NCBI RefSeq assembly: GCF_000518645.1
Contig: NZ_KI912468.1
Coordinates: 1-52,267 of the forward strand
Source: Curvibacter gracilis ATCC BAA-807
GTDB taxonomy: Bacteria > Pseudomonadota > Gammaproteobacteria > Burkholderiales > Burkholderiaceae_C
Length of the DNA: 52,267 bases
Reading direction: 5' to 3'
Below, piece after piece: positions 16,949 to 27,225 of the stretch (its first letter is position 1; every line of letters starts with the position of its first letter). Position numbers and translations under genes: made by a program. The notes under the pieces are model-generated. The model was given only the letters and a program-made list of their open reading frames with translations. It had not been told where the DNA came from and did not search any database.

Positions 16949-19294
16949 ATGAAACAAGAAAAGGCCAAGGTAATCGGCCAGGGACTCACCCGTCGCAAAC
17001 TCGGCACATGGCTCGGAGGAGCCAGTGCATTTGCCCTGGCGGGCTGTGGCGGTGGATCAGAGTCCCGTAGCAACGCCGACTCGGGGGAGAACAACAGCGG
17101 AGACCAGACAGCCACCACGGCCCCCGTCATCATGCGTTTTCCAAGCAATGTGGTCGGAACGGTCGGCTCGCCTCTCACCCTGTCAGCCCAGGTGACCGGA
17201 AAACAACTGCGCTTTCAATGGGTCCGCAATGGACTTGACGTCCGTGGAGCCACCACCCCGGAATACAGCTTCATTCCTGCACTGGCTGACGATGGTGCGA
17301 TCTTCGGGATCCGAGCCTGGAACAGCGTCGGACAAACCAGCAACAGTGGCACGGAACTGAGGCTCCAATCAGGTGGCACTGGAACATTGCTGGGGCTAAC
17401 CGGGGCCATGGGCGGGCGAGGCCGCATGGATGGCATTGGCACCGACTCCCGTATCGCACCTATATCCTTCCTGCCTCAGGTCGATGGGTCCTTGCTCGTC
17501 AAGGAGTTCAGCCCTTACGACAAGAAGCCGACTTGGTCGCGCCTCAGCAGCACAGGACAGCGCGAGCCTCTGGGTCTCAACAACCTGGCGCCGTTCGAGG
17601 GAAGGCCCCATTTGCCTGTGGCCATGATTCAAACAGAGACTAGCGAAATGGCCTTCCGTTGGAATGGATCTTCATTGGGTGAGCTTCTGCTCAGCCGAAG
17701 GATCCCCAATGTTCCGGACATTCCGGCATCGGTAGACGGTCACCGCGACACTGAGGCGTTCGTGGGATCGGTAACCTCTCCCGTTCTGATGGACGACGGG
17801 ACCCTGTATTTCATTGACTATCAAGTCAGGGCTGTGCGCTGCCTCACGCCAACGAAGCAGGTTGTGACCTTGTCCAAGCTGCCCAGCAACTCCATGTTCG
17901 ACAAGATGGTGGTGCTGGCTGATGGGCGCTTTTTGGTGCTGGGTCAAGACTTAATCAACTTTGGATGGAAAAGAACACTGTGGCGCCTGGAGTTGGCAGT
18001 CACAGACACGCCGCGCTGGGTCTGGACTCCGCTGCCCACCACCGGCCTGCACATGGCTTTGGCGACTGACCGCAGTGGCAACAGAATCTACAGCGCGCAG
18101 GGCAACGCTCTGATCGAATTGACAGCAGACGGCACTGTGACAGTGCTGGCGGGCTCGATCACAGCCAGCCCTGCGACATATGACGGGCCAGCCGGTGAAG
18201 CCAGATTCGAATTGTGGAACAGCATCGACTTCGCCACAGAAGTTCGAGTGGGACGAGATGGCCTGTTGTGGGTCATGGAAGGAGCCAACGCGACTTTGCG
18301 ACAGTTCAACACCAACAGCGGCCAAGTCCAAACTGTTCTGGGCCGGAGCACAAAAAGCGGTTTCGCCAATGGCGACAGCCTTTCTGCAGGCTTCGAAAAT
18401 CGTGACATCCAAGCTTGGGCTACAGACACCTCAGGCAACCTTTTTTTGATCGACCGAAAGCACAATGTCTTGCGCCAAGTGGCCCCTACGGGAAAGACGG
18501 AAACAATCCTCAGTCATTTTCCAGCCGATGGTGGGCTGGCAGTCGGGCCAGACGGCTCGTACTATGCCATCCAGGGCTATGCCATCCTGAGGATCAGCCC
18601 CACAGGGAGGCAATCGGTGCTGGCCGGCCAGCTGCAACAGTCCGGCTATGTCGATGCGCAGGGATCGAGTGCACTTTTCCTTCGCCCCCGCGATCTTTGC
18701 TGGGACGCCGACGGTTGTCTGCTGATCGCCGATGGGTGGGTTGACACTGACCCAGACCAGTACACCGCCATCATCCGTGGAGGGACTGTGCGAAAGGTCA
18801 CGCAGGACGGCCACGTGAGTACTTTTGCTGACCCGCCGTGGTCTGGGCACACAATGAGCAACAGCTTTCCCAGCACCCAGCTCCTGGCACCAAGCTCCAT
18901 GGCCTGCAACGGTTTGAGCCAAATCGCCATCGCCGACGTCAGCTTCGTCAGGCGTCAGATCCGTGTCTACGACAACCGTGGCCGCTTACTGAAGCTTCTC
19001 ACGTTGCCCAGCCCCAACGAACCCTACAGCGACTTGGAATCGCGTTGGTCCGCGCTCACCTACCTGGCCTGGGCCGACAACACCAGCCTGTTATGGGGTG
19101 AGAACAACCTGATCCAGCGCATCGACCTGAACGGCCAGACCCAGATCGTGGCCGGCACGCCAGGCCAGTGGGGTGTCCGCCGAGGAGCCCTGCCCGGATG
19201 CCTGAATCTGGTGGCGGGCCTGTTGCGCAACCCTGCCAAGCCCAACGGGTATTTCGTACTCAGCGAGAACTTGGTGCTGCAAATGACGCCTTGA
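16949..19294 (+). CDS. Tat lipoprotein with NHL-type beta-propeller
   Basis: Exported protein of 781 aa, function unknown. The N-terminus has a twin-arginine-like signal TRRKLGTWLGG followed by the lipobox LAGC and a Gly/Ser/Asn-rich linker. An Ig-like segment follows (about 50-140, with FPSNVVGTVGSPLTLSA and FQWVRNG), then repeated propeller blades with the motifs ADGTVTVLAGS, ATDTSGNLFLID, AVGPDGSYYAI and DADGCLLIADG, typical of NHL repeats. Such proteins usually bind carbohydrates or proteins at the cell surface. Base composition and codon use are visibly poorer in GC than in all neighbours, which suggests later acquisition. It is convergent with ruvB. Confidence 0.8.
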   Translation: MKQEKAKVIGQGLTRRKLGTWLGGASAFALAGCGGGSESRSNADSGENNSGDQTATTAPVIMRFPSNVVGTVGSPLTLSAQVTGKQLRFQWVRNGLDVRGATTPEYSFIPALADDGAIFGIRAWNSVGQTSNSGTELRLQSGGTGTLLGLTGAMGGRGRMDGIGTDSRIAPISFLPQVDGSLLVKEFSPYDKKPTWSRLSSTGQREPLGLNNLAPFEGRPHLPVAMIQTETSEMAFRWNGSSLGELLLSRRIPNVPDIPASVDGHRDTEAFVGSVTSPVLMDDGTLYFIDYQVRAVRCLTPTKQVVTLSKLPSNSMFDKMVVLADGRFLVLGQDLINFGWKRTLWRLELAVTDTPRWVWTPLPTTGLHMALATDRSGNRIYSAQGNALIELTADGTVTVLAGSITASPATYDGPAGEARFELWNSIDFATEVRVGRDGLLWVMEGANATLRQFNTNSGQVQTVLGRSTKSGFANGDSLSAGFENRDIQAWATDTSGNLFLIDRKHNVLRQVAPTGKTETILSHFPADGGLAVGPDGSYYAIQGYAILRISPTGRQSVLAGQLQQSGYVDAQGSSALFLRPRDLCWDADGCLLIADGWVDTDPDQYTAIIRGGTVRKVTQDGHVSTFADPPWSGHTMSNSFPSTQLLAPSSMACNGLSQIAIADVSFVRRQIRVYDNRGRLLKLLTLPSPNEPYSDLESRWSALTYLAWADNTSLLWGENNLIQRIDLNGQTQIVAGTPGQWGVRRGALPGCLNLVAGLLRNPAKPNGYFVLSENLVLQMTP

Positions 19295-19329
19295 GCGTTC
19301 CGCCTGCGGTTGATCGCCGCCATTGCACT

Positions 19330-20394
<1,065 letters not shown>

Positions 20395-20422
20395 GGCGGC
20401 TCAGGACAGGTCAGGGCTTCAG

Positions 20423-20456
20423 AAAAAACGGGTGGGGCCGCAAGCCGGCCCACCCG
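20423..20456 (-). terminator. intrinsic-terminator-like hairpin in the ruvB leader
   Basis: Read on the minus strand, CGGGTGGG pairs with CCCACCCG, with an inner CCGG/CGG extension, and TTTTTT follows directly. This is a textbook intrinsic terminator shape, but it sits about 30 bp before the ruvB start and no leftward gene lies upstream of it. It may act as an attenuator in the ruvB leader, or it may block antisense transcription. Confidence 0.6.
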
Positions 20457-20463
20457 GGTGCTG

Positions 20464-20469
20464 ACTATA
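20464..20469 (-). promoter_or_regulatory. possible -10 box upstream of ruvB
   Basis: TATAGT on the minus strand, within TATATAGT, is the only AT-rich hexamer in this GC-rich leader and matches five of six -10 consensus positions. No convincing -35 box was found at the right spacing. Confidence 0.3.
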
Positions 20470-20583
20470 TAGCGCCGCCCCGGCAAAGACAGCGTGGGCG
20501 ACTCAAGTGAGGGCGCCGGATGCCGATAAAGCAAGTAACCTTTACTGACATTCAAATCAGAACGGTCACAAACAACGGGTCCG

Positions 20584-21780
20584 ATGATGACGAAGAACCA
20601 AGAACACACCAGAACCCTCCTGCCGATGGACCGATCCGGCATGAATCGACCCTTGACCCTGTCTCTGCTCTTGCTGACCTGCGCCCTGGGGCTGGGCATG
20701 GCGGGCACCGCCCGCGGGGCGGATGACCATGGCGATGCCCATGGCAAGCCCGCCGCCAAAGCCACTGAGAAGGCTGAAAAAGCCAGCCCGGCCACCAGCC
20801 CGGCCGATGTGGCCGCCCGGATCCGCGAAGGCGTGGAGCGCAACAACCAGGCCGGCCGCGGTGCCAAGGGCGAAGGCGCCACCGTGATCGAGGTGCGCAT
20901 GCCCAAGGCCACGCCCACCAAACCCTCCGGGGCCCTGGCCAACCCGATCGATGCGCGCAGAATGGCCGCCGCCGACAAGGAGGGCAACAGCCGCGAGTAC
21001 ATCCGGGCCAAGGCCGCAGCCATGGCCGGGGGCGACGATGGGCACGGCAAGGCCGAAGGGGCCGCCGCCGAGGTGCACGGCCAGCACGGCAGTGCCCACT
21101 GGGAGTACGAGGGCGAGAACGGCCCGGCGGCCTGGGGCAAGATGCAGCCCGAGTTCAGCACCTGCAGCCTGGGCCGGCGCCAGTCGCCGGTGCACATCAC
21201 CGATGCCGACACCCTGGTGGGGCCGGCCGAACCGCTGCAGCTGCGCTACATGCCCAGCACGGCCTCGGTGGTGAACAACGGCCACACCATCCAGGTCGAC
21301 CTCGACCCCGCCAGCCCCAACACCTTGACCGTGCGCGGCTCGACCTACAAGCTGCTGCAGTTCCACTTCCACCACCCGGCCGAAGAACGCATCAACTACA
21401 AGGGCTACTCCATGGTGGCCCACCTGGTGCACAAGAACGACCAGAACCAGCTGGCCGTGGTCGCCGTGCTGATGGACCCGGGCCCGGCCAGCGCCTTCAT
21501 CAACAAGGTCTGGACCTACATGCCGCTGGACAACCAGGACCGCGTGCAAATGCCCCCCGGCGCCCTGAACGTGGCCGACCTGCTGCCACCCGACCTGCGC
21601 TACTACCAGTTCCTGGGCTCCCTCACCACGCCCCCCTGCACCGAAGGCGTGCTGTGGCTGGTGCTGAAAACCCCCGTCACCCTGAGCTCAGAGCAACTGC
21701 GCCTGTTCTCCAAACTGTTCCCCAACAACGCCCGCCCCACCCAACCCCTGAACAACCGCGTGGTGCGCGAAGTGCAATGA
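20584..21780 (+). CDS. Alpha-class carbonic anhydrase, periplasmic
   Basis: Zinc enzyme that interconverts CO2 and bicarbonate. The catalytic domain (about 170-398) has QSPVHI, the zinc ligands in FHFHHPAEE (His 261, 263) and MVAHLVH (His 280), and LTTPPCTEGVLW near the end. A signal peptide lies at about 20-45, so the protein is exported. Between it and the enzyme are about 125 residues rich in Ala, Lys, Gly and His, unusual for the family. ATG at 20584 is the longest start; ATG at 20641 would put the signal peptide at the N-terminus and may be the true one. A T-rich terminator follows. Confidence 0.9.
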   Translation: MMTKNQEHTRTLLPMDRSGMNRPLTLSLLLLTCALGLGMAGTARGADDHGDAHGKPAAKATEKAEKASPATSPADVAARIREGVERNNQAGRGAKGEGATVIEVRMPKATPTKPSGALANPIDARRMAAADKEGNSREYIRAKAAAMAGGDDGHGKAEGAAAEVHGQHGSAHWEYEGENGPAAWGKMQPEFSTCSLGRRQSPVHITDADTLVGPAEPLQLRYMPSTASVVNNGHTIQVDLDPASPNTLTVRGSTYKLLQFHFHHPAEERINYKGYSMVAHLVHKNDQNQLAVVAVLMDPGPASAFINKVWTYMPLDNQDRVQMPPGALNVADLLPPDLRYYQFLGSLTTPPCTEGVLWLVLKTPVTLSSEQLRLFSKLFPNNARPTQPLNNRVVREVQ

Positions 21781-21801
21781 CACCCGCAGCAGCGTAAAAA
21801 C

Positions 21802-21830
21802 GAGGGAGCCACCAGGCCCCCTTCTTTTTT
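21802..21830 (+). terminator. intrinsic terminator after the carbonic anhydrase gene
   Basis: A stem of GAGGGaGCC with GGCcCCCTT around ACCA is followed by TTCTTTTTT. It begins about 20 bp after the stop codon. Confidence 0.7.
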
Positions 21831-21957
21831 CTGCAAAAGTGCAAGCCTGACAGCCCGGGCCAGGGCTGGGCAGCAGAACAGCGCCTGAGTCACGCGTCTG
21901 CACCCGCACCCAACAAAAGCCAAAACGGATCCCTGCCCGATCAGGCACGCACTGCAA

Positions 21958-22028
21958 CGAAGAGGTCAGGCCGGCGCCGGGCCGCCCCAAGGCGGCCTGC
22001 GGCCCCCTCGGGGGGCTGAGCCCTGCGG
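21958..22028. repeat. GC-rich intergenic repeat, copy A
   Basis: The unit GAAGAGGTCA-GGCC-GGCGCCGGGCCGCC-CCAAGGCGGCCTGCGG-CCCCCTCGGGGGG is built from nested palindromes (GGCCGCC/GGCGGCC and CCCCC/GGGGG). Two more copies follow at 22152-22245 and 22253-22345. In the reverse frame it would encode PPRGPQAALGRPGAG, a tell-tale of repeat-derived spurious reading frames. Confidence 0.75.
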
Positions 22029-22109
22029 CTCCAGGCCTGCCTGCGCAGGGCTGGACAGGGCGAAGGGCGTCCGCGTCTCGCGGCCGCACGTGGGAGTGAC
22101 CCGACATGA

Positions 22110-22128
22110 GGGGGCCCTACAGGCCCCC
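22110..22128. terminator. GC hairpin between repeat copies
   Basis: GGGGGCC-CTACA-GGCCCCC is a perfect 7-bp stem followed by TTCTGAATT on the plus strand. Its surroundings resemble the terminator at 21802-21830, so it may be a duplicated terminator. Confidence 0.4.
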
Positions 22129-22151
22129 TTCTGAATTCAGCCAGCTTTAAA

Positions 22152-22245
22152 CGAAGAGGTCAGCCCGCCGCCCGGCCGCCCGAAGGCGGGCTGCGGCCCC
22201 CTTGGGGGGCAGGGAGTGACACGAAGTGCATGACCGTGGGGGCTC
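22152..22245. repeat. GC-rich intergenic repeat, copy B
   Basis: This copy is diverged from A, with CCGCCCGGCCGCC, AAGGCGGGCTGCGG and CCCCTTGGGGGG. Several differences from A fall in both arms of a stem, so the fold is kept. It starts with the same GAAGAGGTCA as A and ends in a CACGAAGTG-type tail that it shares with C. Confidence 0.7.
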
Positions 22246-22252
22246 ACAGCCC

Positions 22253-22345
22253 AGGCCGGCGCCGGGCCGCCCCAAGGCGGCCTGCGGCCCCCTCGGGGGG
22301 CAGCGACCACACGAAGTGAGGGAGCGTGGGGGCCACTCACACTCC
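22253..22345. repeat. GC-rich intergenic repeat, copy C
   Basis: The core is nearly identical to copy A (GGCGCCGGGCCGCC, CCAAGGCGGCCTGCGG, CCCCCTCGGGGGG), while the tail, CACACGAAGTGAGGGAGCGT, resembles copy B. Its tail reaches the stop codon of the diguanylate cyclase gene. Confidence 0.7.
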
Positions 22346-23944
22346 AGCAAAGCGGATCTGGTTCGTCCCCGCCCGCTTGGCCGCATACATCGCCGTGTCG
22401 GCCCGGGCCAACAGGTGGTCGCGGTCGCGCGCATGCTCGGGATACAAGGCCAGGCCGGCGCTGGCGCTGATGCGGATCTCCTGCTCGCCCAGGTGGTAAG
22501 GCTGGGCCAGCTGATCGATCAGCTTGCGCGCCAGCTCAGCCGCCACCTCACGGCTGGCGACATCGAACATCACCAGCACGAATTCGTCGCCACCGATGCG
22601 GGCCACCACATCGGCCTGGCGCACACCGCTGCGCAGGCGGGTGGCAATGGCCTGCAGCAGGCGGTCACCCATCTCATGGCCCAGGTGGTCGTTGACCGGC
22701 TTGAAGCCGTCCAGATCGAAGAACATCACGGCCAGGCGCCGGTCCTGGCGTTGCGCCAAGGCCAGCAACTGGGTCAGGCGGTCCATCAGGCTGCGCCGGT
22801 TGGGCAGACCGGTGAGGGCATCATGGTGGGCCAGGTGCTCCATGCGGCGCTCGCTTTCCTGCAGCTTGTCCAGCAGGGTGTTGAAGCCCACCACCATCTC
22901 ACCCACCTCGTCCTGGCGCACCACAGGCAGCGGGGCCAGGGGCTCCAGCCGATCCGCCATGCGGTGCATGCGCCGGGCGCTGTCAATCAGCGGCTGAAAC
23001 TGCCGGCGCAACACGACGGCCAGTGCCACCAACACCACCGTGGCAATCACCAGGCTGGAGCGCAAGGCCAGCTTCTGCACGGCCCCCATGGCCTCAAAGG
23101 CCACATCGGCCGGGATGCCCGCCACCACAAACCAGCCGGCCGAGGGCACGCTGGCCACTCCGACAATCTCTTCGCCGCCCCGGGCGTTGGTGCTGACGCC
23201 TGCGCCGCGCCAGCCCTCCATGGCCCGGTCGTGCAGCGGGTTGACACCCGCCGTGGGCGTGCGCTGCAGGCGCAGCTCGGGCACCGAGGCCGCCACGAAC
23301 ATCTGCTCGGCCGGTGAAATCAACAGAAAGTCGGCCCCCTTGTCAGACCGGGGGCGCTGGAGCAGGTCCAGAAAACCCGGGGCATCCAGTTCGGTGACGC
23401 CGGCCAGCACGGCCAGCAGACGCCCTCGCGGGTCTTGCACCGGCACGGCCATCAGCAGTTCGGCCGCACCGGAGGCCTCCGAAAGCCGGGGCCGAGCCAG
23501 CACAAAGCCGGGCTGCTGCACCAGCCGCCGGAACCAGTCGGTGTCATGGAACGCGCTGCTGCGCTGGCGCGGTCGGGGCGGAAAGTCGGCCCAGGCGCCG
23601 CGCCCGTCAGGGCGGATCACGATGAAGCCGTGCGAGAACAAAGGCGCCAGCATCTGGCGCTCGGCCAGCCAGGCCTGCAGGGCCTCGGGCTGGCCCAGCA
23701 GAGCCGGCGGCAGTTCGATGGCCAGCCGCTCCAGCAAGGCTCGACGGGCCCGCACCTTGGCGTCGATGTCGTCGGCCACATAGTTCGCCAGGGTGGCCTG
23801 CTGGCCCATCACCACGTCTTGCAGGCTGCCGCGCACCACCCAGGGCAGCAAGGTCATGCGCATGACCAGGCCCAAGGCGACCGTGGCGATGCTGATGACA
23901 ATCAGTCGGGTGGCGAGGCTATTGGCGAATCGGCGAAAGGCCAT
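22337..23944 (-). CDS. Membrane-bound diguanylate cyclase with sensor domain
   Basis: Makes the second messenger c-di-GMP from two GTP. Order of domains in 535 aa: membrane helix (about 12-34), an extracytoplasmic sensor region of about 255 residues that resembles a Cache fold, second helix (about 293-312), HAMP linker, and a GGDEF domain starting near HDALTGLPNRR. The active-site motif RIGGDEFVLV is intact (GGDEF at 451-455), and a product-inhibition I-site RQAD (442-445) lies exactly five residues before it, so the enzyme should be active and feedback-inhibited. No EAL domain is present. The ligand of the sensor is unknown. Confidence 0.92.
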   Translation of the reverse strand: MAFRRFANSLATRLIVISIATVALGLVMRMTLLPWVVRGSLQDVVMGQQATLANYVADDIDAKVRARRALLERLAIELPPALLGQPEALQAWLAERQMLAPLFSHGFIVIRPDGRGAWADFPPRPRQRSSAFHDTDWFRRLVQQPGFVLARPRLSEASGAAELLMAVPVQDPRGRLLAVLAGVTELDAPGFLDLLQRPRSDKGADFLLISPAEQMFVAASVPELRLQRTPTAGVNPLHDRAMEGWRGAGVSTNARGGEEIVGVASVPSAGWFVVAGIPADVAFEAMGAVQKLALRSSLVIATVVLVALAVVLRRQFQPLIDSARRMHRMADRLEPLAPLPVVRQDEVGEMVVGFNTLLDKLQESERRMEHLAHHDALTGLPNRRSLMDRLTQLLALAQRQDRRLAVMFFDLDGFKPVNDHLGHEMGDRLLQAIATRLRSGVRQADVVARIGGDEFVLVMFDVASREVAAELARKLIDQLAQPYHLGEQEIRISASAGLALYPEHARDRDHLLARADTAMYAAKRAGTNQIRFAGV

Positions 23945-24021
23945 CCAGAGGTTCCTGCTGCGGATTCACGGTGGTGCAATTGAAAAGAATGGCCGTCAGT
24001 ATACGGAGCCACAACCGTCCG

Positions 24022-24882
24022 TCAGCCTGCGGCGCAGCTTTCCAGGAAGGCAGCAATCAAGCGCGCCCCACGTCTGTCGCGCAGGCAATACAGATACTCG
24101 ACCAGGCTGGGCACCTCGTCCTCAAACGGCAGCACCACCAGTTCGGGGTGGGCGCTGGCCTCGTGGCGGGCAAACACGCTCACCCCCATGCACCGGATCA
24201 CCGCCTCGCGGATGGCCTCGCGGCTGGCGATCTCCATGCTGCGGCCCACTGCCACGCCGGCCCGGGCCAGGGTCTCCTCGGTGAGTTGACGGGTGGTCGA
24301 GCCGCGCTCGCGCACGATCAGCTCGCAGCCGGCCAGGTCACTCAGGCGCAGCGCCCGGCGGGCTGCCAAGGGGTGGCTGCGGTGCAGGATCAGCACCAGC
24401 GGGTCGGAGCCCAGGGTCAGCCGGTGCAGACGCACATCGGTTTCCAGGTGGGACGAGGTGGCCAGGTCCACCTGGTAGGCCAGCAGCGCATCCACCATCT
24501 GCCGTGAATTGCCCGCCCCCAGGCTCAGGTCGACCAGCGGGTAGCGCTGGCGAAAGCGCTGCACGATGTCCAGCACGTAATACGGCGCCGTGGCCCCCAG
24601 CCGCAGGTGGCCGCGCGGTTGATCGCCCGAGTTTCGCAGTGCGAACTCGACCTGGATCTCCTGCTGCAGCAACTGGTCGACATGGGGCAGCAGTTGCACC
24701 CCTTCGTCGCTCAGGCTCAGGCGCCCGCCCTGGCGGCGGAACAGCTCCACCCCGTAGTGCTCCTCCAGGGCCTTGATCTGGGTGGTGACGGTGGGCTGGC
24801 TCAGCCCCAGCTGACGGGCCGCCTGGGTCACGCTGCCCAGGCGGGCCACGGTGAAGAAGGATTTGAGTTGGCTGACGAACAT
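24022..24882 (-). CDS. LysR-family regulator, likely of the phosphonate genes
   Basis: LysR-type regulator of 286 aa. The N-terminal HTH is clear (FFTVARLGSVTQAARQLGLSQPTVTTQIKALEEHYGVELFRR) when read in parts, followed by a substrate-binding domain with LRLGATAPYYVLDIV and LILHRSHPLA. The gene is divergent from the aminoethylphosphonate uptake genes, the usual place for a LysR activator of the neighbouring operon, and an 18-bp palindrome lies between them. The effector may be the phosphonate or an intermediate; that is inferred. Confidence 0.88.
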   Translation of the reverse strand: MFVSQLKSFFTVARLGSVTQAARQLGLSQPTVTTQIKALEEHYGVELFRRQGGRLSLSDEGVQLLPHVDQLLQQEIQVEFALRNSGDQPRGHLRLGATAPYYVLDIVQRFRQRYPLVDLSLGAGNSRQMVDALLAYQVDLATSSHLETDVRLHRLTLGSDPLVLILHRSHPLAARRALRLSDLAGCELIVRERGSTTRQLTEETLARAGVAVGRSMEIASREAIREAVIRCMGVSVFARHEASAHPELVVLPFEDEVPSLVEYLYCLRDRRGARLIAAFLESCAAG

Positions 24883-24924
24883 GACCCAAATCTACCAATG
24901 GTGGCTTCAGGATTTTGCGGCTTC

Positions 24925-24942
24925 GTGACACCGGCGTTTCAC
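24925..24942. promoter_or_regulatory. candidate LysR operator
   Basis: GTGACAC-CGGC-GTTTCAC is an 18-bp inverted repeat with one mismatch per arm, 42 bp upstream of the lysR start codon and about 117 bp before the binding-protein gene. A dyad in a divergent LysR promoter is the expected binding-site form. Confidence 0.45.
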
Positions 24943-25058
24943 ACAGGCTGCCTAAATTAGCGCCCAGAGCCCCGGCTGGCGGGCTCCACCCCCCCGGTCA
25001 GGCGCTTCTCGCCACCGGCCTCGCAATGACTTCGCAACGACTTTTCAGGACTCTCACC

Positions 25059-26099
25059 ATGCGCACCACCTTCTCCACCTGGGCCCGCCGACTGGGCCTG
25101 CTCGGCACCGTGCTGGCCACCGCCCTGGCCGCCTCGCCCGCCCTGGCCAAGACCGAACTGCTGGTCTACACCGCCCTGGAAGCCGACCAGATCAAGGCCT
25201 ACAAGAGCGCCTTCGAGCAGGACCACCCCGAGATCGAACTCAAGTTCGTGCGCGACAGCACCGGCATCGTCACCGCCCGCCTGCTGGCCGAAAAAGCCAA
25301 TCCGCAGGCTGACGTGGTGTGGGGCCTGGCCGCCACCTCGCTGATGCTGCTGGACAAGGAGAACATGCTGCAGCCCTACGCCCCCAAGGGCCTGGAGGCC
25401 GTGCGCGCCAACATGCGCGACCCGCGCGCCACCCCCACCTGGGTGGGCATGGACCTGTGGTCCTCGGCCGTGTGCTTCAACACCGTGGAAGCCGCCAAGC
25501 GCAAGCTGCCCACCCCCACCAGCTGGGCCGACCTGACCAAGCCTGAGTTCAAGGGCACCCTGACCATGCCCCACCCCGCCTCCAGCGGCACCGGCTTTCT
25601 GATGGTCTCGGCCTGGCTGCAGATGATGGGCGAGGAAAAAGGCTGGGCCTTCATGGACGCCCTGCACCAGAACATGGGCGTGTACACCCACAGCGGCTCC
25701 AAGCCCTGCCGCCAGGCCGGCGCCGGCGAGTTCCCGGTGGGCCTGAGCTTCGAATACCGCGCCAACAAGACCAAGAAGGACGGCGCCCCGATCGACATCA
25801 TCTTCCCCAAGGAAGGCCTGGGCTGGGACGTGGAAGCCACCGGCGTGATGAAGACCACCAAGAAGCTGGACGCCGCCAAGGCCCTGGCCGACTGGTCGGT
25901 GACCAAGAAGGCCAACGAACTGTACGCCGCCAACTTTGCCGTGCTGGCCCTGCCGCAGGTGCAGGAGCGCCTGGAGTTCGTGCCCTCCGACCTGGAAAAG
26001 ATGCTGGCCAAGAACGACTTCGTCTGGGCTGCCGCCAACCGCGACCGCATCCTGACCGAGTGGGCCCGCCGCTACGAAGCCAAGGCTGAGAAGAAGTAA
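25059..26099 (+). CDS. 2-aminoethylphosphonate ABC transporter, binding protein
   Basis: Periplasmic solute-binding protein of 346 aa for the import of AEP, of the PhnS2 type (iron/AEP-binding type II fold). The signal peptide ends near ASPALA, then KTELLVYTALEADQIKAY opens the mature protein. Family features include KFVRDSTGIVTARL, ADVVWGLAATSLMLL and TWVGMDLWSSAVCFN. AGGA lies about 9 bp before ATG 25059; an in-frame ATG at 25026 is less likely. The identity rests on strong family resemblance and on the phnX and oxidoreductase genes downstream. Confidence 0.87.
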   Translation: MRTTFSTWARRLGLLGTVLATALAASPALAKTELLVYTALEADQIKAYKSAFEQDHPEIELKFVRDSTGIVTARLLAEKANPQADVVWGLAATSLMLLDKENMLQPYAPKGLEAVRANMRDPRATPTWVGMDLWSSAVCFNTVEAAKRKLPTPTSWADLTKPEFKGTLTMPHPASSGTGFLMVSAWLQMMGEEKGWAFMDALHQNMGVYTHSGSKPCRQAGAGEFPVGLSFEYRANKTKKDGAPIDIIFPKEGLGWDVEATGVMKTTKKLDAAKALADWSVTKKANELYAANFAVLALPQVQERLEFVPSDLEKMLAKNDFVWAAANRDRILTEWARRYEAKAEKK

Positions 26100-26139
26100 T
26101 TCCCCCGCCCTGACCCTTGCCTGAGATCCGAGCCCCCGC

Positions 26140-27221
<1,082 letters not shown>

Positions 27222-27225
<4 letters not shown>

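Noticed and set aside
21781..22336. Possible small RNA or small protein gene in the 556-bp gap after carbonic anhydrase
   Set aside because: All frames there derive from the palindromic repeat, and the hairpins are explained by terminator and repeat copies; no independent promoter was recognised.
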